Assembly (NCBI GenBank): GCA_023015935.1
Contig: JALKAY010000003.1
Span: 248,001-312,000 of the forward strand
Source: Flavobacteriaceae bacterium F08102
GTDB lineage: Bacteria; Bacteroidota; Bacteroidia; Flavobacteriales; Flavobacteriaceae
Length of the DNA: 64,000 nucleotides
Direction of reading: 5' to 3'
The position numbers and the translations under genes were made by a program. Shown piece after piece: positions 56,617 through 64,000 of this stretch (its first letter is position 1; the number at the start of each line of letters is the position of its first letter). The notes under the pieces were generated by a model. It searched no databases. It had not been told where the DNA came from and was given only the letters and a program-made list of their open reading frames with translations.

Positions 56617-57411
56617 TTAATCTTTTGTAAAAACAAATTGACGTTTTAGGGCATCAAAACGCATGAGTTCTGTTGAAAACAATTCATCTAATGCATTATT
56701 CTTAATGAGTTTTTCAGTTTCTCCAGAGGTAATTCCTTGCTCGTTCATTAACCAAAGTTCATCGGCCATTTCTAGTGCATAATGGATTTCATGCGTACTA
56801 ACCAAAATGGCTTTGTTCATTTTCTTAGCCAGTTGTTTTAATAAAATGAATAAGGAAATTTTATGATGCATGTCTAAGTGAGCTGTTGGTTCATCTAATG
56901 TGATTATTGGCGTATTTTGTGCCAAACTTCGAGCAATCATTACTTTCTGAAGTTGTCCATCACTTAATTCGTGATGTTTTTTGTTAAGGAGTGTTTCACA
57001 TTGTGTTTGTGAAATAGCTAAATTAATATAACGGTGGTCAATTTCACTCAGTTTTCCTAACCAATTGGTATAGGGCTGTCTACCTAAAGCTATTAGTTCA
57101 TAAACGGTTAAGTTGTTTGCTGGAATTCTTTCGGTAAACACGGTACTTATTTTTTGTGCTAATTCTGGAGCCGTCCAATGTTCAATCTTCTCTTGATCGA
57201 TCCAAATTTCTCCTTTTAGTTGTGGTTGTAATCGCGATAGTGTTCTTAATAAGGTGGATTTCCCGATACCATTTTTTCCCAATAAGCAAACTAATTTACC
57301 ACTTTGTAGCGTAACATTGAAATTTGATCCAATTACCAATTCACTTTTTTTTGTGCGATACCCTATGGTTAAATCTCGGGTTTGTATGGTATGTTTAATG
57401 TCTGTCTTCAT
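56617..57411 (-). CDS. btuD: ABC transporter ATPase, BtuD/FecE-like
   Basis: A 264-residue ATP-binding subunit. Walker A is in LVCLLGKNGIGKSTLLRTLSRL, the signature motif is LSDGQLQKVMIARSLAQ (Ser-Asp-Gly-Gln in place of LSGGQ), Walker B is PIITLDEPTAHLD and the switch histidine is in ILVSTHEIHYAL. It pairs with the FecCD-type permease encoded 1 base upstream. The neighbouring riboswitch-controlled receptor suggests cobalamin as substrate, though iron-siderophore uptake uses the same family. Confidence 0.9.
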   Translation of the reverse strand: MKTDIKHTIQTRDLTIGYRTKKSELVIGSNFNVTLQSGKLVCLLGKNGIGKSTLLRTLSRLQPQLKGEIWIDQEKIEHWTAPELAQKISTVFTERIPANNLTVYELIALGRQPYTNWLGKLSEIDHRYINLAISQTQCETLLNKKHHELSDGQLQKVMIARSLAQNTPIITLDEPTAHLDMHHKISLFILLKQLAKKMNKAILVSTHEIHYALEMADELWLMNEQGITSGETEKLIKNNALDELFSTELMRFDALKRQFVFTKD

Positions 57412-58437
57412 TTAATAAACTTTACGTTTACGAACCAACAACCAAATAACAATTGGGGCCCCAAATAAAGAGGTTACCGCATTAATTGGTAAGGTGTATG
57501 CCGAGGATGGAAGTTGGGCAATGGTATCACAAATCAGCATGAGGATGGCACCTCCAAGAGCGGTGGCAGGAATTAATATTCGATGGTCTGAGGTTTTTAC
57601 CACAAGCTTAGTTAAATGGGGTACCGCTAAACCAATAAAGGCTATTGGTCCCACAAAGGCGGTGATAACTCCAGTGAGTAAACCCGTTATCAGCATCGTA
57701 TGATTTCTTGTTTTTTTTAAATTAACCCCTAAACTAATAGCATACCTTTCTCCTAAAAGTAGACTGTTTAGCGATTTAATTAATGGCAGTACTAATCCTA
57801 TTGATAGAAGAAAAAAGGAACTTAAAATACTGATTTCTACCCAATTTAAATTCCCTAAACTTCCAAAAGTCCAAAATACATATTGTTGTAATTTTTCTGC
57901 ACTTGAAAAATAGGCTAATACAGAAATAATAGCGGCGGTGAAACTACCAAACATCAATCCGATAATGAGGATTGACATGGTATTTTTTATATTTCTTGAA
58001 ACAGTTAAAATAATGGCTAAAACGAATATTGCTCCTGCGCTAGCGGCAATTGAGAGTGCGAGGTTAGATAGTAAAAAGGGACTAACACTTACCGTAAAAA
58101 GACCTGCACCCATCAACAAAAGTGCAACCCCCAAACTAGCCCCAGAACTCACACCTAGTACGAAAGGTCCAGCCAATGGGTTTCTAAAAAGTGTTTGCAT
58201 TAATAAGCCACAAATTGCCAGCCCTCCACCTACAATAATGGCGGTAATTGATTTTGGAAGGCGATAATTAAGTAAGATATGATGCCATGAAGGCTTTATT
58301 TCTGCACCAAATAAACCTTTTAACATCTCGGTAAATGGAATGTCTACAGAACCTAAACTCAAATTCATCAGTAGACAACCAAAAAGGATGAGTAAAAGCC
58401 AAAGCATTGGGATACTATATGATTTTTGCTGTATCAA
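57412..58437 (-). CDS. btuC: ABC transporter permease, BtuC/FecCD family
   Basis: A 341-residue permease with about ten membrane segments. The family features are visible: SLGSVDIPFTEM, RLPKSITAIIVGGGLAICGLLMQTLFRNPLAGPFVLGVSSGA and FIGLAVPHLTKLVV. It forms the membrane channel for vitamin B12 or a siderophore together with the ATPase and the binding protein. It starts 1 base after the stop of the binding protein gene. Confidence 0.93.
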   Translation of the reverse strand: MIQQKSYSIPMLWLLLILFGCLLMNLSLGSVDIPFTEMLKGLFGAEIKPSWHHILLNYRLPKSITAIIVGGGLAICGLLMQTLFRNPLAGPFVLGVSSGASLGVALLLMGAGLFTVSVSPFLLSNLALSIAASAGAIFVLAIILTVSRNIKNTMSILIIGLMFGSFTAAIISVLAYFSSAEKLQQYVFWTFGSLGNLNWVEISILSSFFLLSIGLVLPLIKSLNSLLLGERYAISLGVNLKKTRNHTMLITGLLTGVITAFVGPIAFIGLAVPHLTKLVVKTSDHRILIPATALGGAILMLICDTIAQLPSSAYTLPINAVTSLFGAPIVIWLLVRKRKVY

Positions 58438-58438
58438 A

Positions 58439-59575
58439 TTAGTCGTTTAGTGGTTCTAAAAATGTAGGTGAATAATCACTTAAGAGGTTTGGATGAAATA
58501 AATGAATTAAATCTTTTAGTATTAAATGGGGTTGAATTGCTGCTTGTTCATAATATATAGCCCCTCCGTTTACTCCTTTTTTTAGGGTAAATGTATAAAT
58601 CTTTTTCTTTTTGAACGCGTCAAATTTTTGATAGTGCAGATCTGCATCTGCTAATTGTCGATAGCTTGTATAATGTCCTGGTGCTATCCAATATTCAGCT
58701 TCTTGACCGAGATCAAAAACTGTTTCAAAATTTAGGGATAAGCTCCCTTTTCCCGGATGGTCTTTCCAAAGGTAGTTGGCATTGGCATCTTTTAAAAATT
58801 GGGCAACAAAGCTTTCGCCACCGGGGAGATTCCAAACTCCTTTATACTGTACGCCAGATAGTACGGTGGGTTGAGTAGCTGCTTTTTGTGCTATCTTTTT
58901 GGCATTTAGGTATGCTTTCTCAATATGTTGAAAAAGGGAGTCAGCACGTTCATTTTTATCAAATAATACGCCAAAAAACTTTATCCACTCTGCTCTCCCG
59001 AGCGGTGTTTTTTCGAGCCAATCACCATTAAAGATAACGGGTATTCCTGCCTTTTGTATATTACTATACATTTTATTGTCACGGTTCATGGAAAAACCAA
59101 TAAGTAATTCAGGCTGTAATTCTACCAATATTTCTGTATTAATTCCATCTTCTTTTCCTAGTTCTTTCACGGCTCCAGTTTCAATTCGTTTTCTCGTTTT
59201 CTCAGATGAAATATAATTCGTATTCGGGAATCCGACGAGGGTAGATGACTGGCCTAATAGTTCTAGCATAGGGATGTGGGTTGTTGAGGTGACAACCACG
59301 CGCTCAATAGGGGTTCTAAGAATAGGGTTTCCTTTGAGTGTTTCTGGAATTTTTTGACCTTTTGGTACGAGCGTATATTCTTGAGGGGTTGTTGCATTGG
59401 GGTATGGTGATTTAATACGTAGTTTAGTATACCCATCAAAGAACTCAATATCGAATCCCTGCGCATGACTAATCACTGAGGAATTCTCTTGAATAATCAC
59501 TGGTTTTATCTCTTTTTTACAAGCGATAAAAAGGATAAAGAATAACCAAAATGAACAGGTTTTAAGGAATTGCAT
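58439..59575 (-). CDS. btuF: ABC transporter substrate-binding lipoprotein, BtuF-like
   Basis: A 378-residue periplasmic binding protein. The signal peptide ends at FILFIACKKEIK, so it is a lipoprotein. The class III binding-protein fold shows RVVVTSTTHIPMLELLGQSSTLVGFP, LGKEDGINTEILVELQPELLIGFS and, near the end, YYEQAAIQPHLILKDLIHLFHP. It delivers the ligand to BtuCD. It is longer than E. coli BtuF (266 residues), but this is usual in Bacteroidota. The first gene of the operon. Confidence 0.88.
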   Translation of the reverse strand: MQFLKTCSFWLFFILFIACKKEIKPVIIQENSSVISHAQGFDIEFFDGYTKLRIKSPYPNATTPQEYTLVPKGQKIPETLKGNPILRTPIERVVVTSTTHIPMLELLGQSSTLVGFPNTNYISSEKTRKRIETGAVKELGKEDGINTEILVELQPELLIGFSMNRDNKMYSNIQKAGIPVIFNGDWLEKTPLGRAEWIKFFGVLFDKNERADSLFQHIEKAYLNAKKIAQKAATQPTVLSGVQYKGVWNLPGGESFVAQFLKDANANYLWKDHPGKGSLSLNFETVFDLGQEAEYWIAPGHYTSYRQLADADLHYQKFDAFKKKKIYTFTLKKGVNGGAIYYEQAAIQPHLILKDLIHLFHPNLLSDYSPTFLEPLND

Positions 59576-59596
59576 TCGCTCTATTTTTTAAGACGA

Positions 59597-59604
59597 CAAA
59601 GGTA
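59597..59604 (-). promoter_or_regulatory. -7 promoter element of the btuFCD-like operon
   Basis: TACCTTTG on the minus strand matches TAnnTTTG, 22 bases before the ATG of the binding protein. The transcript would have almost no leader, so no riboswitch controls this arm directly. Confidence 0.5.
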
Positions 59605-59683
59605 TTGAATTTTATTTCAAACCTGATGGAGCAATGGTGAGCAAATACTGTGAATATTCGCCCCAATTTTTTAAATAATTGTG

Positions 59684-59691
59684 TACTTTCG
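59684..59691 (+). promoter_or_regulatory. -7-like element upstream of the cobalamin riboswitch
   Basis: TACTTTCG is one base away from TAnnTTTG and lies just before the riboswitch, so the transcript would start around 59698. Confidence 0.4.
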
Positions 59692-59699
59692 CGCCGAAT

Positions 59700-59900
59700 T
59701 TGGTTTTAATTCTTTTTGAGAATTAAATTAAAAGGGAATCAGGTATTTAAAGCCTGAGCTGTCCCCGCAACTGTGAGCTTTGTCCAGAAATGGATGTTGA
59801 CATATGCTAAAATCCACTGTTTTATTAAATGGGAAGGAAGTATGTCAGACGCGAGCCAGGAGACCTGCCAAAGTCATTATTGTTAACGCTTTCGGAGGAA
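59700..59900 (+). ncRNA. Cobalamin (AdoCbl) riboswitch
   Basis: A cobalamin riboswitch in the leader of the TonB-dependent receptor gene. Visible are the core strand CTGTCCCCGCAACTGTGAGC (about 59759-59778), the variable peripheral stems and the B12 box GCCAGGAGACCTGCC at 59855-59869. After the box a TTCGGAGGAA segment (59891-59900) contains a GGAGG that may form the regulatory kissing loop. The start codon is 69 bases further on. High cobalamin should lower receptor synthesis. Exact ends of the element are estimated. Confidence 0.95.
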
Positions 59901-59968
59901 AAGTACAGGATACATTTGTATTCCCTATTTTTTACTGATAGCCATTTTAATCATTAAACCCTTATAAA

Positions 59969-61837
59969 ATGAAAAAAAGGTTATTAAATGGATTAATGGT
60001 ATTAGGTACCATTAATGCTTTTGCACAAGAGTTTCAACTCGACACAACAAAGGTTCATTCTTTAAAAGAAGTGGTCATCACAGACTCAAGATTTCCTTTA
60101 CAACCACAACACTCTGGTAAAAACGTAATTGTTATTACATCGGATGAGATTGAACGGAATCAAACCAGTAATTTAGCCGAAATCATTAATACCAAAAGTG
60201 GTATTGAGATTAATGGGAGTAGGTCAAATGCTGGACAAAATTTAAGTACATATATTCGAGGAGGTAATAATCGTCAAGTACTTGTAATGATTGATGGAAT
60301 TCCAGTTTCAGATCCTTCGCAAATTGCGAATGATTATGATCTAAAGTTAATCGATATTAACCAGATTGAGCGTGTTGAAATTATAAAAGGGGCTGCCAGT
60401 ACCCTATATGGAAATGCAGCTTCAACTGCCGTAATTAATATTTATACTAAAAGAGCATCTGATGAAAAAGTGCGTGGCTATTTCGGAACGAGCATTGGTA
60501 CAAATCAATCAACAGAAGATCAAAAAGGACATATTAAAGCTTTTCAAAATGCCTTAGGTGTTAATGGTTCTGTTGATAAATTTACCTATCGATTAGATGC
60601 AAGTCAACGTTCGTTAGGTGGCTTGTCAGCGGTAGAAAGTGGCACAGAAAAAGATGATTTTGTAAGTCAAAATGCAGCGCTTAAATTAGGATATGCAGCG
60701 ACAAAATTTAGCTTTGACACGTATGCAGCTGTCGATGCATTTAATGCTGATTTTGACAATAGCTTTCCATTAGAAGACGCTGCCTTTGTTTCAAAGAGCA
60801 CCCAATATAGAATCGGAATCGCGCCAAAGTATTATTATAAAGGAGGAACTGTTCAGGTAAATGCAGCTTATTCAGAAGCTAAGCGTGATCTAGAATCTAG
60901 TTATCCAGCAAGTTATGATGCTAAAAGTTGGGTTGCAGATGTGTTTAATAAATACAGTTTTGGTGATAATTTTCACAGTATTATAGGATTTGCTTATAGA
61001 AAAAATGAAGTGACTTTTACTGATGAGGTGATGGATGAAACGTTGGATCCTTATATTAATTTTGTTTGGAATGCTGATTTTGGATTAAATATAAATGCTG
61101 GGGTACGGTTAAATAATCACAATGCTTACGGTGCGCATTTAACGTATTCAATTAATCCGTCTTTTCATGTTGATTTTGACGACCGTTTTGTGAAAGTCTT
61201 AGGGTCGTACAGTACTTCCTTTATAGCGCCAACTTTATCACAACTTTACGGTCCATTTGGTGCAAACGCAAACCTAGATCCTGAAACAAACATTACCGTA
61301 GAAGGAGGGTTGGAGTTCCACAGTCCGAAATGGATGGTTTCTGCGGTATATTTTCACCGTAATGAAGAGGATTTTATCGACTATGTGACGATTGATCCGA
61401 TAACCTATGCTTCAGAATATAGAAATACGGACACCGAATTTACGGTAGAAGGTGTAGAGGTTGATGTGATCTTACAATTGGCAAAAAACATTGATTTTAT
61501 GGCAAATTATACCTTTACGGATAAAATGGAAAAGAATGTGCGATTGCCTAAGCATAAAGCCAATGCCTCAGTAAATTTAAATCTCTCAACGCGTCAACAT
61601 TTAGGGGCTAGATTCCAGTATGTAGATAAGCGTACAGATATGGATTTCGTATCATTTACCAATGTTGAATTAGGGTCTTTTACCACGGTAGATGTAATGT
61701 ACGATTATCAGTTAATTGCAAATAGACTGAAACTCTCAGCATCTGTAAATAACATCTTTAATGAAGCCTATAATGAATTAGTTGGATACTCAAGTTTAGG
61801 TAGAAATTATAGACTTGGTGTAAAGATTAATTTTTAG
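59969..61837 (+). CDS. btuB: TonB-dependent cobalamin receptor, BtuB-like
   Basis: A 622-residue outer-membrane receptor. The signal peptide is cut near NAFAQEFQ. A TonB-box-like segment is KEVVITDSRFPLQ and the plug domain has NLAEIINTKSGIEING, STYIRGGNNRQVLVMIDGIP and ERVEIIKGAASTLYGNAA. The barrel ends in RNYRLGVKINF. There is no carboxypeptidase-like or STN domain, so it is a classical BtuB-type receptor and not SusC-like. The riboswitch directly upstream fixes the likely substrate as cobalamin or a precursor. Confidence 0.94.
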   Translation: MKKRLLNGLMVLGTINAFAQEFQLDTTKVHSLKEVVITDSRFPLQPQHSGKNVIVITSDEIERNQTSNLAEIINTKSGIEINGSRSNAGQNLSTYIRGGNNRQVLVMIDGIPVSDPSQIANDYDLKLIDINQIERVEIIKGAASTLYGNAASTAVINIYTKRASDEKVRGYFGTSIGTNQSTEDQKGHIKAFQNALGVNGSVDKFTYRLDASQRSLGGLSAVESGTEKDDFVSQNAALKLGYAATKFSFDTYAAVDAFNADFDNSFPLEDAAFVSKSTQYRIGIAPKYYYKGGTVQVNAAYSEAKRDLESSYPASYDAKSWVADVFNKYSFGDNFHSIIGFAYRKNEVTFTDEVMDETLDPYINFVWNADFGLNINAGVRLNNHNAYGAHLTYSINPSFHVDFDDRFVKVLGSYSTSFIAPTLSQLYGPFGANANLDPETNITVEGGLEFHSPKWMVSAVYFHRNEEDFIDYVTIDPITYASEYRNTDTEFTVEGVEVDVILQLAKNIDFMANYTFTDKMEKNVRLPKHKANASVNLNLSTRQHLGARFQYVDKRTDMDFVSFTNVELGSFTTVDVMYDYQLIANRLKLSASVNNIFNEAYNELVGYSSLGRNYRLGVKINF

Positions 61838-61854
61838 TAGTAATTGATTAGGTT

Positions 61855-61912
61855 ACATGGGGAAAAGCAACCCTTATTAAAATGAGATAAGTTGGGGTGC
61901 TTTTCTCCATGT
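61855..61912. terminator. Long inverted repeat between convergent genes, bidirectional terminator candidate
   Basis: ACATGGGGAAAAGCAACCC pairs with GGGGTGCTTTTCTCCATGT with one G-T pair and one mismatch. An inner CTTAT/ATAAG can pair too. It lies between the ends of btuB (plus) and yihY (minus). There is no long T-run, so it could also act by stabilising mRNA 3' ends. Confidence 0.7.
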
Positions 61913-61977
61913 ATGATTGTAAAATTGAATTAGGCGCTCTGTTGTATATGACGTAAATTTACGTCTTACGCAGGTGT

Positions 61978-62967
61978 CTATGCTTCTTTATCTTTCGTCA
62001 AATTAGCTTTTGCTGGATGTATAGGTTGTACTTTCTTATCAAATAATTCAGGAGCTTCTAAATTTCGCTTAAAGCGGATGATTGTTGCATTTAATTCAAA
62101 ACCTAATAGTAAAATAATGGAATTTAACCAGATAAATAACATGATAATCAGTAAAGCGCCAATTGAGCCATAAAGCTCATTGTATTGTGCGAAATATTGA
62201 ATATAGATACTGAATATTTTAAAATTTATGATAACTAACAGTGTGGTCCACAGGGCGCCTGGTGAAAAAAATGAAAGTTTACGCCCCTCTTTAGTTCCGT
62301 AATAATAAAACAATGCAACGATAATATATAGCATAGCACAAAGGATGCCATAACGTCCAACTTGTAACCAGAAAATATCGTTCGAAACAATGCCTCTACT
62401 TTTTAAATTTTCAATGGCAAATCCAAAGTAAATTAAAATGCTTACAGAAACAAAAAGGAGCAAGGCGAGTACTAAGGATATGATTAATGATACAAAATAC
62501 TGTTTAAGAACGGTTCTTGTTAATAATTGGTGATAGCTGTATTCAAATCCTCCAAAAAGTGAATTAACACCATTTGTCATTAAAAAAATAGAGAGTATAA
62601 ATCCAAAAGACAGTAATCCTCCATACCGATTATTTGTAATATCAGTTAAAACGCTGTTCACGGCCTCATAGGTAGATGGCGGGAGCGATTGAAAAATAAA
62701 ATCTAAAAACCCACTTTGAAAACCTTCAATAGGAACGTAGGGAATAAGGGTAAGAATAAATAATGCAAAGGGAAAAAGCGCCATAAAAAAACTAAAGGCT
62801 ACTGCACTGGCTCTAGAGGTTAAGGCTCCTTGCAAAATGCCTATACCATACATTTTGAGTACGTCATAAACCGACATCCCTTCTAAGCCTGGCACTTTGA
62901 ATTTCTGTAATAAGCTTAAAAGCCATCCGATAATAGGTAGTTTAAGGAAGCGCTTTTTTACCGTCAT
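61978..62967 (-). CDS. YihY/BrkB family inner-membrane protein
   Basis: A 329-residue membrane protein with six segments. Family landmarks are ILQGALTSRASAVAFSFFMALFPFALFILTLIPYVP, GLLSFGFILSIFLMTNGVNSLFGGFEYSYH, FSPGALWTTLLVIINFKIFSIYIQYFAQYNELYGSIGALLIIMLFIWLNSIILLLGFELNATI. Formerly annotated as a ribonuclease or virulence factor; its real role is not established. It follows the KdsC-like gene by 1 base. Confidence 0.92.
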   Translation of the reverse strand: MTVKKRFLKLPIIGWLLSLLQKFKVPGLEGMSVYDVLKMYGIGILQGALTSRASAVAFSFFMALFPFALFILTLIPYVPIEGFQSGFLDFIFQSLPPSTYEAVNSVLTDITNNRYGGLLSFGFILSIFLMTNGVNSLFGGFEYSYHQLLTRTVLKQYFVSLIISLVLALLLFVSVSILIYFGFAIENLKSRGIVSNDIFWLQVGRYGILCAMLYIIVALFYYYGTKEGRKLSFFSPGALWTTLLVIINFKIFSIYIQYFAQYNELYGSIGALLIIMLFIWLNSIILLLGFELNATIIRFKRNLEAPELFDKKVQPIHPAKANLTKDKEA

Positions 62968-62968
62968 T

Positions 62969-63496
62969 TTATTCTACTTGAGCATCAAAATTTACATGCC
63001 ATTTGTCTTGAACTTTTAAGACTTGTTCAATCACATCTCTTACACAGCCAGCACCTCCTTTTTTCTGAGAAATATAGCTTGAAATTGATTGGATTTCGGC
63101 GACCGCATCTTTCGGGCACGCAGCGATTCCAACTTCTTTCATTACAGGATAGTCAGGAATGTCATCCCCCATGTATAAGATTTCTTCAGGAGCAATGTTT
63201 TTAGCTGCTAAATAGGCTTTAAAGGGTTCTATTTTATGGTGAGCACCTAAGTATATATCGGTAATACCTAAAGCCGCTAAACGCGATTTAACAGCTTCAT
63301 TGGTGCCGCCAGAAATGATACAAATGTTAAACCCTTGTTTGATAGCTGTTTTCATAGCGTAGCCATCTTTAATATTCATTTGTCTTATTAATTCGCCATT
63401 AGGAAAAACGGTGATTGTACCATCCGTTAATACGCCGTCAACGTCAAAAATAAACGTTGTAATTTGTGGCATATATTCTTTGTAACTTTTACTCAT
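62969..63496 (-). CDS. kdsC: KdsC-like HAD phosphatase (3-deoxy-D-manno-octulosonate 8-phosphate phosphatase)
   Basis: A 175-residue C0-type HAD enzyme without a cap domain. Motif I is TFIFDVDGVLTDGTI, motif II is ICIISGGTNEAV, and motif III/IV is in EEILYMGDDIPDYPVMKEVGIAACPKDAV. It closes with the conserved GGAGCVRDVIEQVL. KdsC releases phosphate from Kdo-8-phosphate in lipopolysaccharide core synthesis. Related YrbI-type enzymes act on other nonulosonate phosphates, but the sequence fits KdsC well. It overlaps the upstream DUF2520 gene by 8 bases. Confidence 0.93.
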   Translation of the reverse strand: MSKSYKEYMPQITTFIFDVDGVLTDGTITVFPNGELIRQMNIKDGYAMKTAIKQGFNICIISGGTNEAVKSRLAALGITDIYLGAHHKIEPFKAYLAAKNIAPEEILYMGDDIPDYPVMKEVGIAACPKDAVAEIQSISSYISQKKGGAGCVRDVIEQVLKVQDKWHVNFDAQVE

Positions 63497-64000
63497 AGTT
63501 TTTTTTTATTGAGGCTGTAAATAACGAATATAATTCTAAAGGAACGCCTGTTAATTGTTTTAATTGTTGATTAATAGTATGTTGGTCATTTCGTCTTGCT
63601 GGTCCTGTTTGTGCATCTATTGGGCGTGTTGTTTGTATTTTTAATGCAGTTTCTTCAATCAACGGATATAAAATTTCAAAAGGTAGGTCATTGGCTAAGC
63701 AAATTTCTTCGCCTAAATGATAGAGATGATTGCTGAAATTATTTACAAAAACTGCTGCTAAATGCAATTTTTTTCGTTTTTCTGAGTCGAGTCGGTACGC
63801 ATTCTTAGAAATGGTCTTGGCCAATTTTTCTAATAATTCGTAATCTTTTTCCGAGGTTGCTTCTATACATATTGGAATTTTAGAGAAATCAATTTTTGCC
63901 CCTGAACTAAACGTTTGCAAAGGGTAGAAAATTCCCCTTCGAATGTGATTTTTTAAGGCTGTGATAGGTTGTGTACCCGAAGTGTGCACCACCAATCCAC
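63489..64000 (-). CDS. DUF2520/Rossmann-like protein, 5' end outside window
   Basis: The C-terminal part of a protein with a Rossmann-like N-terminal domain (mostly outside) and a DUF2520 domain. VVHTSGTQPITAL is the last part of the Rossmann-like region, and KLHLAAVFVNNFSNHLYHLGEEIC to the end forms the DUF2520 helices (TGPARRNDQHTINQQ, LYSLFTASI). The frame is open to the right window edge. The family is annotated as oxidoreductase-like with unknown substrate, and it commonly precedes kdsC in Bacteroidota. Confidence 0.88.
   Translation of the reverse strand, partial: GLVVHTSGTQPITALKNHIRRGIFYPLQTFSSGAKIDFSKIPICIEATSEKDYELLEKLAKTISKNAYRLDSEKRKKLHLAAVFVNNFSNHLYHLGEEICLANDLPFEILYPLIEETALKIQTTRPIDAQTGPARRNDQHTINQQLKQLTGVPLELYSLFTASIKKNYE

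Noticed and set aside
1-64000. CRISPR array, prophage, tRNA or rRNA genes
   Set aside because: No regularly spaced repeats, phage structural genes, cloverleaf structures with a TTCGA-type loop or rRNA sequence were found on reading the window; a tRNAscan or Rfam search was not possible here.

Overview
This is a low-GC window from the chromosome of a Bacteroidota bacterium, most probably a Flavobacteriaceae member. The evidence is a SusC/SusD pair with its ECF sigma/FecR regulators, several DUF4369/TlpA-type thioredoxin lipoproteins, promoters of the TAnnTTTG type, Bacteroidota-specific families (DUF3822, DUF2520, a 358-residue GDP-fucose synthase with the Bacteroidota insertion), and weak Shine-Dalgarno sequences with tightly packed genes.

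Region 1 (1-26400) is a Wzx/Wzy-type surface polysaccharide locus. Bases 1-19895 form one long rightward run with overlaps or gaps of at most about 40 bases. It encodes a sugar epimerase (cut by the window edge), a Wzy-like polymerase, a Wzx flippase, four GT-B glycosyltransferases, a DegT aminotransferase with a PglD/VioB-like N-acetyltransferase, GDP-mannose dehydratase plus GDP-fucose synthase, and a second hexapeptide acyltransferase. Two asparagine-synthetase-family proteins are present, one without the glutaminase cysteine. The run ends with a tandem FemAB-like aminoacyltransferase, a DUF354 protein and a NodB-like deacetylase. A separate promoter drives an unusual priming sugar transferase that carries an N-terminal transposase-like helix-turn-helix. 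Facing it on the minus strand are a Wzc-like tyrosine kinase/copolymerase, a Wza-like export lipoprotein and a PglE-like aminotransferase. The late genes suggest a polymer that is de-N-acetylated and then carries amino acids or amides.

Region 2 (26800-44350) is a regulated nutrient-uptake locus with no carbohydrate-active enzymes. It has a TlpA-like lipoprotein, ECF sigma factor, FecR anti-sigma factor, SusC with an N-terminal signalling (STN) domain, SusD, a MORN protein, two more TlpA lipoproteins, a secreted unknown of 504 residues, a stand-alone DsbD-alpha-like domain, a decayed TlpA remnant and a large M16 metallopeptidase. The content points to peptide- or thiol-related uptake rather than glycan use.

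Region 3 (44400-56600) is mostly core functions: a cysteine-desulfurase-like enzyme, a small membrane protein, a SIMPL-domain protein, RsmD, DUF3822, a membrane protein of unknown function, a RecD-like helicase, a PBP4-type D,D-carboxypeptidase, an acyltransferase, MiaA, a voltage-gated-type K+ channel with a zinc-ribbon tail, and an exonuclease/GIY-YIG fusion.

Region 4 (56600-61850) is a cobalamin uptake island. A BtuF-BtuC-BtuD-like operon on the minus strand is divergent from a cobalamin riboswitch and a BtuB-like receptor on the plus strand. The right end holds a YihY/BrkB membrane protein, a KdsC-like phosphatase and a DUF2520 protein cut by the window edge. No tRNA, rRNA, CRISPR array or intact insertion sequence was recognised.
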